Shown here in pieces: positions 16,885 through 27,452 of a stretch of DNA of 39,171 nucleotides (positions are counted from its first letter, which is position 1; each line of letters begins with the position of its first letter). The stretch lies in assembly GCF_934330165.1 (NCBI RefSeq), contig NZ_CAKRGI010000023.1:1-39171 (forward strand), written 5' to 3'. The translations under genes were made by a program, and so were the position numbers. Under the pieces are notes generated by a model. That model did no database searches. It had not been told where the DNA came from and was given only the letters and a program-made list of their open reading frames with translations. The stretch comes from an uncultured Mediterraneibacter sp. Lineage in GTDB: Bacteria > Bacillota > Clostridia > Lachnospirales > Lachnospiraceae.

Positions 16885-17144
16885 TGTTGATAACTATGTA
16901 GATAAACTGTGGATTCTTATGTGGAAAAGATATGGATAAGTTTACTGTTAATTTTCAACAGATTTTTATCCCCACAGTTTCCACAAGAAATTATTTTGAT
17001 ATCTACAGAGTTATCCATATACAAAAAGCCTTAATTTATAAGGGCTGGAAGTAGTTTTTCACTTATCCACAGCCCCTATTACTGATAAGACGGAATTTTT
17101 TTCATTTATATATCTATAAAAGCCGCCCCGGAACTTTATCCACA
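16885..17144. other. oriC part 2: DnaA boxes and candidate unwinding element before dnaN
   Basis: The 338-bp dnaA-dnaN gap contains boxes or near-boxes TGTTGATAA (16885-16893), TGTAGATAA (16897-16905), TTATCCCCA (16966-16974), TTATCCATA (17011-17019), TTATCCACA (17063-17071) and TTATCCACA (17136-17144). After the 17063 box comes a GC cluster (17072-17076), then CTA-TTA-CTG triplets and a T/A-rich stretch (17094-17120). That order (box, GC spacer, DnaA-trios, AT-rich DNA) matches the basal unwinding element of Bacillus subtilis. With part 1 this makes a bipartite origin around dnaA. No gene is present in the gap. Confidence 0.85.
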
Positions 17145-17178
17145 AACCCGGTACAGACCCGAAAGGAGTTATCATCAT

Positions 17179-18288
17179 ATGAAAATTATTTGTACGAAAT
17201 CGAATCTTGCAAAAGGAGTCAGCATTGTTGCGAAAGCTGTTCCATCTAAGACGACCATGCCAATCCTTGATTGTATTCTTATTGATGCTACTACAGATGT
17301 CGTAAAGCTGACGGCAAATGATATGGAACTTGGCATTGAGACATCAATTGATGGCGACATTATTGAACGTGGTATTATTGCCCTGAATGCAAAAATCTTT
17401 TCTGAAATCGTAAGAAAACTTCCGGACAGTGAAATTACGATCGAGACAGAATCCGATACGCAGGCTCTGATTACTTGTGAAAAAGCTAAATTCAGCATTG
17501 CAGCTCAGTCCGGAGATGACTTTTCCTATTTACCTGCAATCGAAAGTAATGATTTTATCACGGTATCTGAATTTACACTGAAAGAAGCAATCCGTCAGAC
17601 CATTTTCTCTATCGCTGATAATGATACGAATAAAATGATGACAGGAGAACTGTTCGAGATTACTGAGAATGTTCTGAAAGTAGTCTCTCTTGATGGTCAC
17701 AGAATCTCGATCAGAAAGATCGAACTGAAAGATTTTTATGAACCAAGAAAAGTCATTGTTCCAGGAAAAACTCTTCAGGAGATCAGTAAGATCATTGGAG
17801 GAGAAGCTGAAGCAGAGGTTCAGATTTCATTTACAAAGAACCATATTGTATTCGAATTTGACAGAACAGTTGTTGTATCAAGACTGATCGAAGGAGAATA
17901 TTTCAGAATCGATCAGATGCTTTCCAGCGACTACGAGACAAAAGTCCGGGTAAATAAAAGAGAATTACTGGATTGTATCGACCGTGCAACACTTCTTATC
18001 AAAGAAGGAGACAAGAAGCCGATTATCATTGATATCAAGGATGATGCAATGCAGATGATGATCAAATCACAGATTGGTTCCATGGATGAAGTGATTCTCT
18101 GTACAAAAGATGGAAAAGATCTGATGATCGGATTTAACCCGAAATTCCTGATCGACGCACTGCGAGTCATTGATGATGAAGAAGTAGATCTTTACTTCAT
18201 GAATGCAAAAGCTCCTTGCTTTATCAAGGATGAGGAACAAAGTTATATTTATCTGATTTTGCCGGTTAATTTTAATGCGGCAGTTTAG
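17179..18288 (+). CDS. dnaN: DNA polymerase III beta subunit (sliding clamp)
   Basis: Forms the ring-shaped processivity clamp for Pol III. The 369-residue protein has the three-fold repeated clamp fold; recognisable blocks are MPILDCILIDA, DGHRISIRKIEL and the C-terminal YLILPVNF, equivalent to the family's ending around the MPM/PxRL motif. Length is normal. AAAGGAG lies about 12 nt upstream of the ATG. It follows oriC part 2 and is probably cotranscribed with yaaA, which starts 9 bp after its stop. Confidence 0.97.
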   Translation: MKIICTKSNLAKGVSIVAKAVPSKTTMPILDCILIDATTDVVKLTANDMELGIETSIDGDIIERGIIALNAKIFSEIVRKLPDSEITIETESDTQALITCEKAKFSIAAQSGDDFSYLPAIESNDFITVSEFTLKEAIRQTIFSIADNDTNKMMTGELFEITENVLKVVSLDGHRISIRKIELKDFYEPRKVIVPGKTLQEISKIIGGEAEAEVQISFTKNHIVFEFDRTVVVSRLIEGEYFRIDQMLSSDYETKVRVNKRELLDCIDRATLLIKEGDKKPIIIDIKDDAMQMMIKSQIGSMDEVILCTKDGKDLMIGFNPKFLIDALRVIDDEEVDLYFMNAKAPCFIKDEEQSYIYLILPVNFNAAV

Positions 18289-18297
18289 GAGAGAAAA

Positions 18298-18513
18298 ATG
18301 GAACAATTTAAACTTCGTGAAAGTGATGAATTTATCAAGCTTGGACAGGTACTGAAAGCTGCCGGACTGGTAGAAAATGGTGTGGAAGCAAAAGAAGTCA
18401 TACAGAACGGACTGGTAGCTGTCAATGGTGAGATTGATACAAGACGTGGCAGAAAGCTGTATCCGGGCGATACAGCAACTTTTGATGGAAATGAAATAAA
18501 AATTGAAAAATAG
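18298..18513 (+). CDS. yaaA: S4-domain RNA-binding protein YaaA
   Basis: A 71-residue S4-like protein: FIKLGQVLKAAGLVENG, then AKEVIQNGLVAVNGE and the RRGRKLYPGD basic turn, the standard YaaA/RlbA pattern. Such proteins have been linked to 50S ribosome assembly. It sits 9 bp after dnaN with AGGAGAG as ribosome binding site, and before recF, the canonical order. A strong hairpin separates it from recF. Confidence 0.92.
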   Translation: MEQFKLRESDEFIKLGQVLKAAGLVENGVEAKEVIQNGLVAVNGEIDTRRGRKLYPGDTATFDGNEIKIEK

Positions 18514-18524
18514 TTGGAAAACGT

Positions 18525-18567
18525 GTAAAATAGCATATGAGAGTCTGTCTCAGGGATGCTATTTTAC
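18525..18567 (+). repeat. Two-part hairpin between yaaA and recF
   Basis: GTAAAATAGCAT (18525-18536) pairs perfectly with ATGCTATTTTAC (18556-18567); inside, TGAGA and TCTCA add a second 5-bp stem. There is no U-tract, so it is not a standard terminator. It ends just before the recF ribosome binding site. Confidence 0.7.
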
Positions 18568-18582
18568 GGTAGTGGGACAGAT

Positions 18583-21614
<3,032 letters not shown>

Positions 21615-21632
21615 TATTTAACAGCGACGAGC

Positions 21633-21772
21633 CATACAGTTTGTTCAGGAGCAATGGCGAGTTTACTCGGCAAGTGCTTTTGAACGAACTGTGTGGGTTG
21701 GCATTGGAAATGCCAACCCAGCGAGAAAATCGTAGATTTTCGAGATGGCGAGGAGGGAGAGTTCCCGAGCCG
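21633..21772 (+). other. Multi-hairpin structured element between gyrB and gyrA
   Basis: Four stem-loops can be drawn in 140 nt. Stem 1: 21633-21647 with 21681-21695, 15 bp including two G-U pairs, enclosing a smaller CGAG/CTCG hairpin. Stem 2: TGGGTTGGCAT (21694-21704) with ATGCCAACCCA (21710-21720), 11 bp perfect. Stem 3: GAAAATC/GATTTTC (21725-21741). Stem 4: a GC-rich GGC...GCC fold (about 21747-21772). No U-tract follows, so it is not a simple terminator. The composition (repeated GCGAG/CGAG motifs) differs from the flanking genes and could mark a dispersed intergenic repeat or a cis-acting RNA. I do not recognise a named family. Confidence 0.75.
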
Positions 21773-21814
21773 GAAAAATTCTCACCAATATCGACAGAAT
21801 TAAGGAGATAAGAG

Positions 21815-24340
21815 ATGGAAGATAATATTTTTGATAAAGTCCATGAAGTCGATCTGAAGAAGACGATGGAAACTTCCTACATCGATTATGCCATGAGTGT
21901 AATTGCATCCCGTGCCCTTCCTGATGTAAGAGACGGATTGAAGCCGGTACAGCGAAGAATCCTGTATTCAATGATCGAATTAAATAATGGTCCGGATAAG
22001 CCACACCGTAAATGCGCCCGTATCGTTGGTGATACAATGGGTAAATATCATCCTCACGGAGACAGCTCAATTTACGGAGCTTTGGTTAATCTGGCACAGG
22101 AATGGTCTACTCGTTACCCACTGGTAGATGGACATGGAAACTTCGGTTCCGTAGACGGAGACGGAGCAGCGGCCATGCGATATACAGAGGCACGTCTGAG
22201 TAAAATTTCCATGGAAATGACTGCCGACATCAATAAAGACACAGTAGATTTCACACCAAACTTTGATGAGACGGAGAAAGAACCCTCAGTTCTTCCATCA
22301 AGATTTCCGAATCTTCTTGTAAATGGTACATCAGGAATTGCTGTAGGAATGGCAACCAATATTCCACCACACAATCTGAGAGAAGTGATCGCAGCAGTAG
22401 TAAAGATCATTGACGATCAGATCGAAGATAAAGAAGAGACAACGATTGAAGAAATTTTGCAGATCATTAAAGGACCTGATTTTCCGACGGGTGCAGAGAT
22501 CCTTGGTACAAGAGGCATTGAAGAAGCATACAGAACAGGTCGTGGAAAGATCCGTGTGCGTGCAATTACCAATATTGAGCCGATGCAGAATGGAAAAAAC
22601 CGGATTATTGTAACAGAACTTCCATTCATGGTAAATAAAGCAAGACTGATCGAGAAGATTGCAGAGCTTGTAAGAGATAAAAAAATTGATGGAATCACAG
22701 ATCTGAGCGACCAGTCGAGCCGTGAAGGTATGCGGATCTGCATTGAATTACGCCGTGATGTGAACCCGAATGTAATTCTGAATCAGCTTTATAAGCATAC
22801 GCAGCTGCAGGATACATTTGGCGTTATTATGCTGGCACTGGTTGGCAATCAGCCAAAAGTAATGAATCTTCTGGAGATGCTGAATTATTACCTGAAGCAT
22901 CAGGAAGATGTAGTTACGAGAAGAACCAAATATGATCTGAATAAAGCTCAGGAAAGAGCCCACATTTTAGAAGGATTGCTGATTGCACTGGATAATATTG
23001 ATGAAGTGATCAAAATCATCCGTGGTTCTCAGAATGTTCAGATCGCAAAGCAGGAATTGATTAAAAGGTTTGGTCTGTCAGAAGCTCAGGCTCAGGCAAT
23101 CGTAGATATGCGTCTGCGTGCATTGACCGGTTTGGAAAGAGAAAAGATTGAAGCAGAGTATGCTGAACTGATGAAGAAGATTGAAGAGTTTAAGGCGATT
23201 CTTGCAGACAAAAAGCTTCTGTTAGGTGTAATTAAAAAAGAAATTCTTGTGATTTCTGAAAAATACGGAGATGACAGAAGAACCCGCATCGGATATGATG
23301 AGTTTGATATTTCCATGGAAGACCTGATTCCACGAGAAAATGTCGTGATTACCATGACAAAACTTGGCTACATCAAGAGAATGACAATGGATACGTTCAA
23401 GAGTCAGAACCGTGGCGGAAAGGGAATCAAGGGAATGCAGACGCTGGAAGATGATTATATCCGTGAGTTGTTCGTGACAACGAGCCACCATTATATCATG
23501 TTCTTTACAAATACAGGGCGTGTTTACAGAATGAAAGCATATGAGATTCCTGAGGCAGGAAGAACTGCAAGAGGAACTGCGATCATTAATCTGCTTCAGC
23601 TGATGCCGGAAGAAAAAATTACAGCGATCATTCCGATCCGCGAATACGAAGAAGGAAAATATCTGTTCATGGCAACAGAAAAGGGACTTGTCAAAAAGAC
23701 ACCGATCCAGGATTACGCAAATGTAAGAAAAACCGGTCTGGCAGCAATCGCACTCAGAGAAGATGATCGTCTGATCGAAGTAAAAGTAACGGACAATACA
23801 GAGGATATTCTGCTTGTTACGAGAGATGGTATGTGTATTCGCTTCAATGAGACGGACGTACGTTCTACAGGACGTGTATCTATGGGAGTACGCGGAATGA
23901 ATCTGACGGATAACGATGTAGTGATCGGAATGCAGACTGCAAGTCAGGGAACAGATCTGCTTATTGTATCTGAAAAAGGTATGGGTAAGCGTACCAATAT
24001 GGATGAATTTACACGTCAGAACCGTGGCGGTAAAGGTGTGAAATGCTATAAGATCACAGAGAAGACCGGAAATGTAGTTGGTATGAAAGCAGTGGATGAA
24101 GACAGCGAGATCATGATCATCAACACAGAGGGAATCATCATTCGTATGAAGTGTTCTGATATTTCTGTATACGGAAGAATTACTTCGGGTGTGAAGCTGA
24201 TTAATCTGAAAGAAAAAGATAAAGTTGCAAGTGTTGCAAAAGTAAGAAAAGCTTCCGCAGAAATTGACGGAGAACAGGTAGAAATCTCTGATGGGGAAGA
24301 GCCTGAAAGCGAAGCATCAGACAATTCAGAAGAATCCTAG
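21815..24340 (+). CDS. gyrA: DNA gyrase subunit A
   Basis: Breakage-reunion subunit of gyrase. The 841-residue protein has the winged-helix and tower regions with [18 protein letters not shown], the [14 protein letters not shown] quinolone-pocket loop, and the catalytic Tyr123 in AMRYTEARL. The C-terminal DNA-wrapping beta-pinwheel follows, with the GyrA box as QNRGGKG (in [13 protein letters not shown]) and a second QNRGGKG copy later. It ends in an acidic tail ([16 protein letters not shown]), usual for gyrase. AAGGAGATAAGAG precedes the ATG. The position matching E. coli Asp87 is Gly88 here. A strong terminator follows. Confidence 0.98.
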   Translation: MEDNIFDKVHEVDLKKTMETSYIDYAMSVIASRALPDVRDGLKPVQRRILYSMIELNNGPDKPHRKCARIVGDTMGKYHPHGDSSIYGALVNLAQEWSTRYPLVDGHGNFGSVDGDGAAAMRYTEARLSKISMEMTADINKDTVDFTPNFDETEKEPSVLPSRFPNLLVNGTSGIAVGMATNIPPHNLREVIAAVVKIIDDQIEDKEETTIEEILQIIKGPDFPTGAEILGTRGIEEAYRTGRGKIRVRAITNIEPMQNGKNRIIVTELPFMVNKARLIEKIAELVRDKKIDGITDLSDQSSREGMRICIELRRDVNPNVILNQLYKHTQLQDTFGVIMLALVGNQPKVMNLLEMLNYYLKHQEDVVTRRTKYDLNKAQERAHILEGLLIALDNIDEVIKIIRGSQNVQIAKQELIKRFGLSEAQAQAIVDMRLRALTGLEREKIEAEYAELMKKIEEFKAILADKKLLLGVIKKEILVISEKYGDDRRTRIGYDEFDISMEDLIPRENVVITMTKLGYIKRMTMDTFKSQNRGGKGIKGMQTLEDDYIRELFVTTSHHYIMFFTNTGRVYRMKAYEIPEAGRTARGTAIINLLQLMPEEKITAIIPIREYEEGKYLFMATEKGLVKKTPIQDYANVRKTGLAAIALREDDRLIEVKVTDNTEDILLVTRDGMCIRFNETDVRSTGRVSMGVRGMNLTDNDVVIGMQTASQGTDLLIVSEKGMGKRTNMDEFTRQNRGGKGVKCYKITEKTGNVVGMKAVDEDSEIMIINTEGIIIRMKCSDISVYGRITSGVKLINLKEKDKVASVAKVRKASAEIDGEQVEISDGEEPESEASDNSEES

Positions 24341-24390
24341 ATTCAGGAAGAAGAAGTAATTCTACTTTAGAAGCAGAATAAGAAAAGTTG

Positions 24391-24430
24391 ATCGCACGAC
24401 AGAAAAAACTGCCGTGCGATTTTTCTTTTA
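24391..24430 (+). terminator. Rho-independent terminator after gyrA
   Basis: ATCGCACG and CGTGCGAT, extended by CAG/CTG across one mismatch, form a stem of about 11 bp over an A-rich loop, followed by TTTTCTTTT. It closes the dnaA-gyrA gene run. Confidence 0.9.
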
Positions 24431-24547
24431 AAAAGAAAAAGAGTGGTGTATGATAGTATCAAAGACAAATATAAAAATAAAGTCAAATAAAAAGATCAGA
24501 GTCGGGATAAGAAAGGCAATGCAGGAAGTAATTTAGGGGGTGAAAAG

Positions 24548-25729
24548 ATGAAGAAGAAAGAGTTGAAAAAAGTTCTGATCAAAAAAGGACTGGCAGTCGG
24601 AATGATATTTCTTCTTTTACTGGCGGCAGAAGGATGCCAGAAAAAAGATAGCTCAGTGGCAGATCAGTCGGATTCTAATATACAGCAGGAAGAAAATAAA
24701 AAAAATACAGATAAGAAAAATGAGAATCCAGATACTGAAAAATTGGATCAGAATAAAAAGGATGAGTCTTCATCTGCAGAGAATAATGCAGACAATGAAG
24801 AGAAGATTGACGATCAGAAGCAGGAGAAGGTTGCATTTTTAACTTATGAGGAAATGGTGGCAGATGAAACTTCCATTTATGATGAAGCACAGTTAAAAAA
24901 AGCAAAAGAAATACTGGAAAATGGAACTTATGAAAATGCAGCAAATACAGTTATAAAGGATGGTTCTTTTATCTGGGTGATGCTTCCGCAGGATTCAGGT
25001 ATGCAGAAGACCTATTATCTTGTATGCAGATCGGAAGATGCAGGAAAAGCATGGGAATATATGCAGGAAGAGTATGCGGTGACAGCCGGAATTGACGATA
25101 TCTGTTCAAAAGATGGATATGTTCTTCTGACATCGGGTTCAGGAATGAACTGGTCGAAAATTGAAATTTTTGCTGAGAATGGAAATAAAAAATATGCAGG
25201 TTCTGACAGTGAAGAGATCCTTCCTGAAAAGTATCAGCTGATGGCAGAAAGAGCGTGTGCAAAAATAAAAAAAGTTGATACTAAAAAGAAGCAGATAGAA
25301 CTGGAATGGTATGGAGTTGAGAACCAGAAAGAAGCATTCTTAACAGAGAAGTTATCCTTTAGTGGTCAAAATGTAGAATTTGATTCAAAAGTGGAAGATT
25401 ACCTTGCATATCGTGACCAGGAAGAAAAGACAGGATATACTTTTGCAAAGGCAGATTCAGAAATACTGAAAGAAGAGGATCTCAGAAAAATTTACGATCA
25501 GGAAAAACTGATCGGTGAGATTTCTTCTGCATACTCGATCCGAATTGCGATTAATGAAATTTATGCCAGAAAAGGATATGATTTTACAGGTACGGCTTAT
25601 GAAAATTATTTCAGTCAGAAAAGCTGGTATGCTCCGGTAAAGGGAAAAATCGTGCAGGAGTCGGAAATTAATCAGTACGAAAAAGAAAATATTGATTTAC
25701 TTGTAAAACTGGAAAAGACTTATAAATAA
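24548..25729 (+). CDS. Putative lipoprotein of unknown function
   Basis: A 393-residue secreted protein. The N-terminus is basic, then hydrophobic (GLAVGMIFLLLLAAEG), and ends at Cys30 (LAAEGC), which resembles a lipobox although Glu at -2 is unusual. Residues about 31-100 are a low-complexity Asn/Lys/Asp/Glu/Ser linker such as usually tethers lipoproteins to the membrane. The rest contains a segment with YDEAQLKKAKEILENGTYEN and a C-terminal region with the YARKGYDF motif (about 350) and SQKSWYAPVKG, which resembles the YARHGRxF-type YARHG domain of extracellular Clostridia proteins. GGGGGTG lies upstream of the ATG. It stands alone between two terminators, so it is a monocistronic unit. Secretion is well supported; the function is unknown. 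Confidence 0.7.
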   Translation: MKKKELKKVLIKKGLAVGMIFLLLLAAEGCQKKDSSVADQSDSNIQQEENKKNTDKKNENPDTEKLDQNKKDESSSAENNADNEEKIDDQKQEKVAFLTYEEMVADETSIYDEAQLKKAKEILENGTYENAANTVIKDGSFIWVMLPQDSGMQKTYYLVCRSEDAGKAWEYMQEEYAVTAGIDDICSKDGYVLLTSGSGMNWSKIEIFAENGNKKYAGSDSEEILPEKYQLMAERACAKIKKVDTKKKQIELEWYGVENQKEAFLTEKLSFSGQNVEFDSKVEDYLAYRDQEEKTGYTFAKADSEILKEEDLRKIYDQEKLIGEISSAYSIRIAINEIYARKGYDFTGTAYENYFSQKSWYAPVKGKIVQESEINQYEKENIDLLVKLEKTYK

Positions 25730-25776
25730 AATAGTAGGAGAATGGTTGGAGAAAAGACTGACTGTTGAAAAAATGG

Positions 25777-25811
25777 ACGGCATCCGCAGTAAAATGTGGA
25801 TGTCGTTTTTT
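25777..25811 (+). terminator. Rho-independent terminator after lipoprotein gene
   Basis: ACGGCATCC pairs with GGATGTCGT (one G-U) over a 12-nt loop and is followed by TTTTTT. Confidence 0.85.
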
Positions 25812-25852
25812 CACTTATTCAATCTGCTTAAAAGCAGGAAAAATGTTTAGAG

Positions 25853-25861
25853 TGTGGATAA
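25853..25861 (-). promoter_or_regulatory. Isolated DnaA box
   Basis: TGTGGATAA, the complement of the consensus box, lies in the otherwise featureless stretch 25812-26010 between the lipoprotein terminator and bofA. Confidence 0.45.
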
Positions 25862-26018
25862 GCCGGGCAGAGGTTGAAGATAACTGTTCCGAAAAAATCA
25901 AAGGATGTGGAAAACGTATGAAAAAATTGTGGAAAATAAAAAAGTAGAGTTCTGTAGTATTTCAAAGCATAGGGAAAAGTCCGGAGGAATAAAATAGAGC
26001 AAGGAGTAGTCATGGAGT

Positions 26019-26240
26019 ATGAGGAAAAAAATGAAAAAGAAGATGACAGGACTGATCCTGCATTTTTTCGCAAGAGCAGTAGTTGGAATGATGTTGATAT
26101 TTATAATAAATCAGTGGGTTCTTCCGGCTGATTCTTCAATTAATGTGGGATTAAATCCCGTATCCTTTTTGACATCCGGAACTCTTGGTATTCCTGGGGT
26201 CTGCCTGCTTTATGGGATTACTTTCTATCAAATTTTGTGA
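26019..26240 (+). CDS. bofA: BofA-family protein (pro-sigma-K processing regulator)
   Basis: A small membrane protein of 73 residues with two hydrophobic segments: ARAVVGMMLIFIINQWV and, after the signature GLNPVSFLTSGTLGIPGV, CLLYGITFY. The NPV-x6-G-x-LGIPG block is the hallmark of BofA. In Bacillus subtilis BofA sits in the outer forespore membrane and inhibits the SpoIVFB protease until sigma-K is needed. The start is uncertain: the ATG at 26019 or at 26031, the latter with GAGG at a better distance. An overlapping ATG at 26012 opens another frame without family resemblance. The gene precedes the Tad leader, but a promoter lies between them, so I regard it as a separate unit. Confidence 0.85.
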   Translation: MRKKMKKKMTGLILHFFARAVVGMMLIFIINQWVLPADSSINVGLNPVSFLTSGTLGIPGVCLLYGITFYQIL

Positions 26241-26276
26241 GATTTTAACAAAAAGTATTTTTTTGAAATCAGGGAC

Positions 26277-26305
26277 TGGACAAACCAAAAAAGGCTGTAT
26301 ATAAT
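26277..26305 (+). promoter_or_regulatory. Sigma-A promoter of Tad pilus operon
   Basis: TGGACA (26277-26282) and a perfect TATAAT (26300-26305) are 17 bp apart. The apparent ATG at 26304 overlaps the -10 box, so a protein starting there cannot come from this promoter. Confidence 0.75.
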
Positions 26306-26311
26306 GCGTCT

Positions 26312-26440
26312 TACACGACAGGCATCACCTGTTGTCGCACCGGTTGAAGAGGAAAGATCGGTGTATCTAAGTGCCGGAAGTGGACATCCGGTGGCTTTTA
26401 TCTTTATTCGATGCTGCAGGTTCGCAGCAGTAATTCAAGT
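26312..26440 (+). promoter_or_regulatory. Structured 5' leader of Tad operon (unidentified)
   Basis: About 130 nt follow the promoter before cpaE. Hairpins can be drawn at ACGACAGG/CCTGTTGT (from 26316), CACCG/CGGTG, a GC-rich GCCGGA/TCCGGT stem followed by TTTTATCTTTATT, and GCTGC/GCAGC. The GC-rich stem plus T-rich run resembles a terminator within the leader, and so an attenuation or riboswitch-like switch. I compared it mentally with c-di-GMP-I, c-di-GMP-II and several other riboswitch cores and found no match. Confidence 0.5.
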
Positions 26441-26441
26441 T

Positions 26442-27452
26442 ATGATACGTGAAAAAGCAGAGGAAAGGAGTGGTCAGGCTCAATTTGTGATCTGCGATGT
26501 TCAGAGAGAATATGCAGAAAATCTGATGAATATTATTTCGGAAAAATTAAAAGATGAGTATCAGTTTCACCTGTTTTGGAATCTTCAACAACTGAAAGAG
26601 TTTTCAGAGAAGATGCCGGTCAGCAGACTTCTTATAGCGGAGGAATATTCAGCAGAAAAGAGAAAAGAGATTTTCGCAGAAAACCGTTATCTTTTGACGG
26701 GAAAAAGGAGTCAGGAAAAAGAGCGGGAAGGAGAGGATGACTGGTTTCAGGAAGAAGTTCCGGTCTACAGATATCAGAGTGCAGCGGTCATTTTGCAGAA
26801 AGTAACCGGGAGGATGGAACTGAAAGAAAAAGTAGTAGCGGATACATCGGTACGCGGGTTGATCGGAGTTTATTCCCCGATTCACCGGATCGGAAAGACC
26901 AAATTTGCTATTCGTACTGCGAGGCAACTGGGAAGAAGTGTCCCGGTATTATATCTGAACCTGGAAGGTAACTCAGGAGATAATTACTATTTTCAGAACA
27001 GGGAAGGAAACGACCTTGGAGATCTTTTGTATTATATGCGGCAGGACAATATGAATCTTGGATTGAAGCTTGTCGGTATGATCAGGCAAAAAGGAGGAGT
27101 AGATTATATCCCGGCGATCAGAAATGAACAGGACTTCAGGAATGTGGATCGTGAAGAATGGCTGCGGTTGTTTGAAGCAATTCTGGAAAAAAGTATTTAT
27201 GAGATTCTTCTTCTGGATCTTGGGGACAGTATCAACGGACTTTATCAGATACTGGAAAATTGCGGAAGAATTTATACACCGTATATTGATGAGGGAATCG
27301 CCAAGGCAAAGCTGGAGCAATATGAAAAGAGTCTGCGGATCTCAGGTCATGGAGAAATTCTTTCCCGGACAGTGAAAAAAAGGATTGGACGGTCCAAAAT
27401 GCAGGAACGATATCTTCTGGAAAAAAGAGGGGAGGCTCAAAAAGATGAATGA
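26442..27452 (+). CDS. CpaE/TadZ-like Tad pilus assembly ATPase
   Basis: ParA/MinD-like protein thought to position the Tad machine at the membrane. From the ATG at 26442 it has about 336 residues: a receiver-like N-terminal domain (FVICDVQREYAENLMNII), then a P-loop domain with GVYSPIHRIGKTKFAIRTAR, a deviant Walker A in which GKT is kept but the KGG is not, and LLLDLGDSINGLYQIL in the switch/Walker B area. The start is doubtful. The ATG at 26442 has no good ribosome binding site, whereas a GTG at 26470 with AGAGG upstream reads VVRLN and would join the conserved FVICD only after one extra T near 26484-26486. The frame upstream to 26304 overlaps the promoter. It overlaps cpaF by 8 bp. Confidence 0.75.
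   Translation: MIREKAEERSGQAQFVICDVQREYAENLMNIISEKLKDEYQFHLFWNLQQLKEFSEKMPVSRLLIAEEYSAEKRKEIFAENRYLLTGKRSQEKEREGEDDWFQEEVPVYRYQSAAVILQKVTGRMELKEKVVADTSVRGLIGVYSPIHRIGKTKFAIRTARQLGRSVPVLYLNLEGNSGDNYYFQNREGNDLGDLLYYMRQDNMNLGLKLVGMIRQKGGVDYIPAIRNEQDFRNVDREEWLRLFEAILEKSIYEILLLDLGDSINGLYQILENCGRIYTPYIDEGIAKAKLEQYEKSLRISGHGEILSRTVKKRIGRSKMQERYLLEKRGEAQKDE

Noticed and set aside
25765..25947. Short plus-strand open frame of 60 codons after the lipoprotein gene
   Set aside because: It contains the rho-independent terminator 25777-25811 in its first codons, has no family resemblance and lacks a convincing ribosome binding site.
26012..26131. Alternative frame overlapping bofA, with AAGGAG before an ATG at 26012
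   Set aside because: The 39-residue product is charged and unlike any family, while the overlapping frame is a clear BofA.
26312..26440. Known riboswitch (c-di-GMP-I/II, ZTP, fluoride) before cpaE
   Set aside because: None of the conserved core motifs I know for these classes is present; kept only as an unidentified structured leader.
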